From the NCBI GenBank assembly GCA_030038695.1, contig JASHSN010000461.1, positions 1 to 14,788 on the forward strand: 14,788 nucleotides of DNA, read 5' to 3'. Below, piece by piece: positions 13,636 to 14,788 of the stretch (position 1 is the first letter of the stretch; each line of letters begins with the position of its first letter). The position numbers and the translations under genes are program-made. The notes under the pieces were generated by a model. That model made no database searches and was not told the origin of the DNA. It saw nothing but the letters and a program-made list of their open reading frames with translations. This DNA is from Nitrososphaeraceae archaeon. Lineage in GTDB: Archaea > Thermoproteota > Nitrososphaeria > Nitrososphaerales > Nitrososphaeraceae.

Positions 13636-13951
13636 ACAGATTTACTAATCATAGCTATCTATAACTCTAAGTAATGCTATTAAATTCACAGATGAAGGTA
13701 CTGTGAGTATAACCGTAGTACCCAATACCAACGAGATTGTTGTGAGTATAACCGATACTGGCCATGGCATAGATTCTGAAATATTACCTAGACTATTCAC
13801 GAAATTTGCCACGAAATCTACAACAGGTACCGGACTCTTCATATCAAAAAGCATAATCGATGCTCATGGTGGTAAGATATGGGGTAAGAATAATTATCCT
13901 GAAGGTAAAGGAGCTACGTTTGGATTTAGTCTACCTCTCCATAATCAATGA
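13636..13951 (+). pseudogene. histidine-kinase HATPase fragment
   Basis: The last ~90 codons match the C-terminal ATPase of a kinase similar to the CHASE3 kinase in this window: N-box LSNAIKFTDEG, G1 box DTGHGID, PRLFTKFATKS, ISKSIIDAHGGKIWG and KGATFGFSLPL. The G2 box reads GTGLF instead of GTGLGLF, an in-frame loss of two residues in the ATP lid. Upstream, the other frame gives DLLIIAIYN, so a frameshift near 13664 joins it to the N-box; everything before (sensor, HisKA, His) is missing. It lies about 57 bases after the Lrp-like gene. It is a dead remnant, not a stand-alone ATPase. Confidence 0.8.
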
Positions 13952-13956
13952 TTTGA

Positions 13957-14154
13957 AGTATAGCAATATCGCTTACAACTATAATAAGGGAAGCTGCCAG
14001 AATCCCGGTGCAGCGTACGACGCTTTATAGACCAATCAGAAAATTCGATATTGAAACCCAAGAATGTGAATCTATTCTTGATAGAGCCGATCCGAAACAA
14101 TTTGGAGCATATCACGAATTAATCAAGCTCCACAAATTTAAGTTCAAGAGTTAA
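13957..14154 (+). pseudogene. fragment of an unidentified protein (C-terminal tail)
   Basis: An open frame of 65 codons without an ATG: REAARIPVQRTTLYRPIRKF, then DIETQECESILDRADPKQFG and AYHELIKLHKFKFKS to TAA at 14152-14154. The first plausible start is GTG 14008. Composition and lack of low complexity suggest real coding sequence. It directly follows the kinase fragment, and the start of the protein seems cut. The family is not recognised. Confidence 0.4.
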
Positions 14155-14304
14155 GTCAACCAACAAAATTACCTATTTGGCAGGTTTGTTGAATCCAGAT
14201 AGTAGGATTATCGCTGGGAAGGTTTAAGAATAGTAACAAGTATTTTGTGTCTAGATCCGATGACATCGGCTTCGACCACCTCCACAATACTTGGTACAAA
14301 ATGA

Positions 14305-14430
14305 CACACGCTGCAGCATAATGGTGTGACATTCCCTCCACCATATCAAGCAAAAGGCCTTAGCGTGATTATTGGTGGAACGAGACTATCGCAGAATCCA
14401 GCCCAAGAAGAATTAGTTTATGCATGGACA
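14305..14430 (+). pseudogene. N-terminal fragment of DNA topoisomerase IB
   Basis: The frame HTLQHNGVTFPPPYQAKGLS, then VIIGGTRLSQNPAQEELVYAW, matches the beginning of the DNA-binding domain of eukaryote/thaumarchaeal-type topoisomerase IB, whose hallmark is a HNGVxFPPxYxxxGL motif followed by a small beta element and a helix ending YAW. After the Trp the normal continuation (a Lys-rich KKKDT-like segment) is absent, and the frame runs into unrelated sequence. The start is also lost: an ATG at 14301 is one base out of frame. Only about 41 of over 500 residues remain, so the genome must encode an intact copy elsewhere. Confidence 0.7.
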
Positions 14431-14465
14431 CTCTTGGTCTTTATGAAACGATTATACTCTAATAC

Positions 14466-14630
14466 TTATTTCATATCTAAGCCTAAAATTCCAGCATTTC
14501 CCCAATTCTCTTTTGAAACTTCATAGATCAAGATTCTTACTTTATCCTCTTCTGTTTTCATGATCCTTGCTGTCTCCTTAGTCAATACCTTAACTACACT
14601 GTCTAACAAAATTACGTATAGTAGTAACCG
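14466..14630 (-). pseudogene. 4-oxalocrotonate-tautomerase-family fragment
   Basis: The minus strand reads LLDSVVKVLTKETARIMKTE, then EDKVRILIYEVSKENWGNAG, and ILGLDMK to TAA at 14468-14466. The KVRxxIYEVxKENWGxxG segment is the C-terminal half of small tautomerases (about 60-70 residues). The N-terminal strand with the catalytic Pro1 is missing: an in-frame TAA lies at 14633-14631 and no Met-Pro start is present. It lies antisense to the tail of the reading frame that continues from the topoisomerase fragment, so that frame's last ~20 codons are only a shadow. Confidence 0.65.
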
Positions 14631-14676
14631 TTATTGTTCATTATGTATTTAGCTTAGGACCACAAATTGACATCAT

Positions 14677-14788
14677 TTGATCTGTTCGGGCAAAGAACTG
14701 GAGTATACTTACGGACATGAACCCGATGCCAATGTAAGAGAAAGAATCTTACTTCTAAGACGTGTCAGAATTGATAACCAAGAAGCTG
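14677..14788 (+). CDS. start of a probable IS630-like transposase (cut by window end)
   Basis: From TTG 14677 the frame reads (M)ICSGKELEYTYGHEPDANVR, then ERILLLRRVRIDNQEA up to the end of the window. The YxYGxxPDxxVRxRILLxxRVRxD pattern is how helix-turn-helix N-termini of IS630-family transposases begin in these archaea, as far as I recall. An in-frame TGA lies at 14668-14670. The rest, including the DDE catalytic domain, is outside the window, so whether it is intact is unknown. Confidence 0.5.
   Translation, partial: MICSGKELEYTYGHEPDANVRERILLLRRVRIDNQEA

Noticed and set aside
14156..14353. 65-codon minus-strand ORF
   Set aside because: Antisense to the topoisomerase fragment at one end, with no motif; likely chance.

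Overview
The window looks like an AT-rich chromosomal segment of an ammonia-oxidising archaeon of the order Nitrososphaerales. The low G+C and gene style suggest a Candidatus Nitrosocosmicus-like member. This is inferred from the gene families: a CHASE3 sensor kinase, a YVTN beta-propeller membrane protein, an Asn/Thr-rich exported repeat protein, a small winged-helix protein of the kind common in these archaea, a double-HTH Lrp-like regulator, and a remnant of a thaumarchaeal-type topoisomerase IB. Several genes also have an archaeal TATA element 24-38 nt before the start codon and little or no 5' leader. No rRNA, tRNA, CRISPR array or recognisable defence operon was seen.

Layout. 1-1200: the C-terminal part of a TIM-barrel sugar isomerase/AP-endonuclease-like protein, then a stretch of very small genes, including a frameshifted zinc ribbon. 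1442-3282 (minus): a CHASE3 histidine kinase whose likely promoter lies in the tail of a decayed IS200/IS605 tnpA. 3367-4187 (minus): a short secreted Cys peptide gene interrupted by TGA, a broken unidentified reading frame, and a possible small CxxCH protein. 4206-7837: two large exported proteins transcribed divergently from a 464-bp gap, one an Asn/Thr/Pro-rich surface protein with 45-bp and 84-bp tandem repeats, the other a membrane-anchored beta-propeller. 7972-10179 (minus): an exported protein of unknown function and a patatin-like phospholipase. The phospholipase start codon overlaps the edge of a broken tyrosine recombinase (10178-10758).

11014-11633: a divergent pair of tiny regulators, winged-helix (minus) and ribbon-helix-helix (plus), around a gap full of short repeats. 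11767-12246 (minus): an exported ABM-fold protein whose GC-rich domain is joined to an AT-rich archaeal signal peptide. 12587-13579: a double-HTH Lrp/AsnC-like regulator. 13636-14788 is a gene graveyard: a kinase ATPase tail, a short conserved-looking fragment, the start of topoisomerase IB, an antisense tautomerase tail, and the start of a probable IS630-like transposase that runs off the window.

Taken together this is an accessory region built around cell-surface/exported proteins and small regulators, with at least eight decayed or truncated genes and three types of mobile-element remnant. The functional links are inference. The two divergent surface proteins could be co-regulated components of the cell envelope, and the two tiny DNA-binding proteins probably control their shared intergenic region. 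I did not find a convincing new multi-gene system. The most useful observations are the precise gene scars, the IS-derived kinase promoter, the TGA-interrupted secreted peptide and the chimeric ABM protein.
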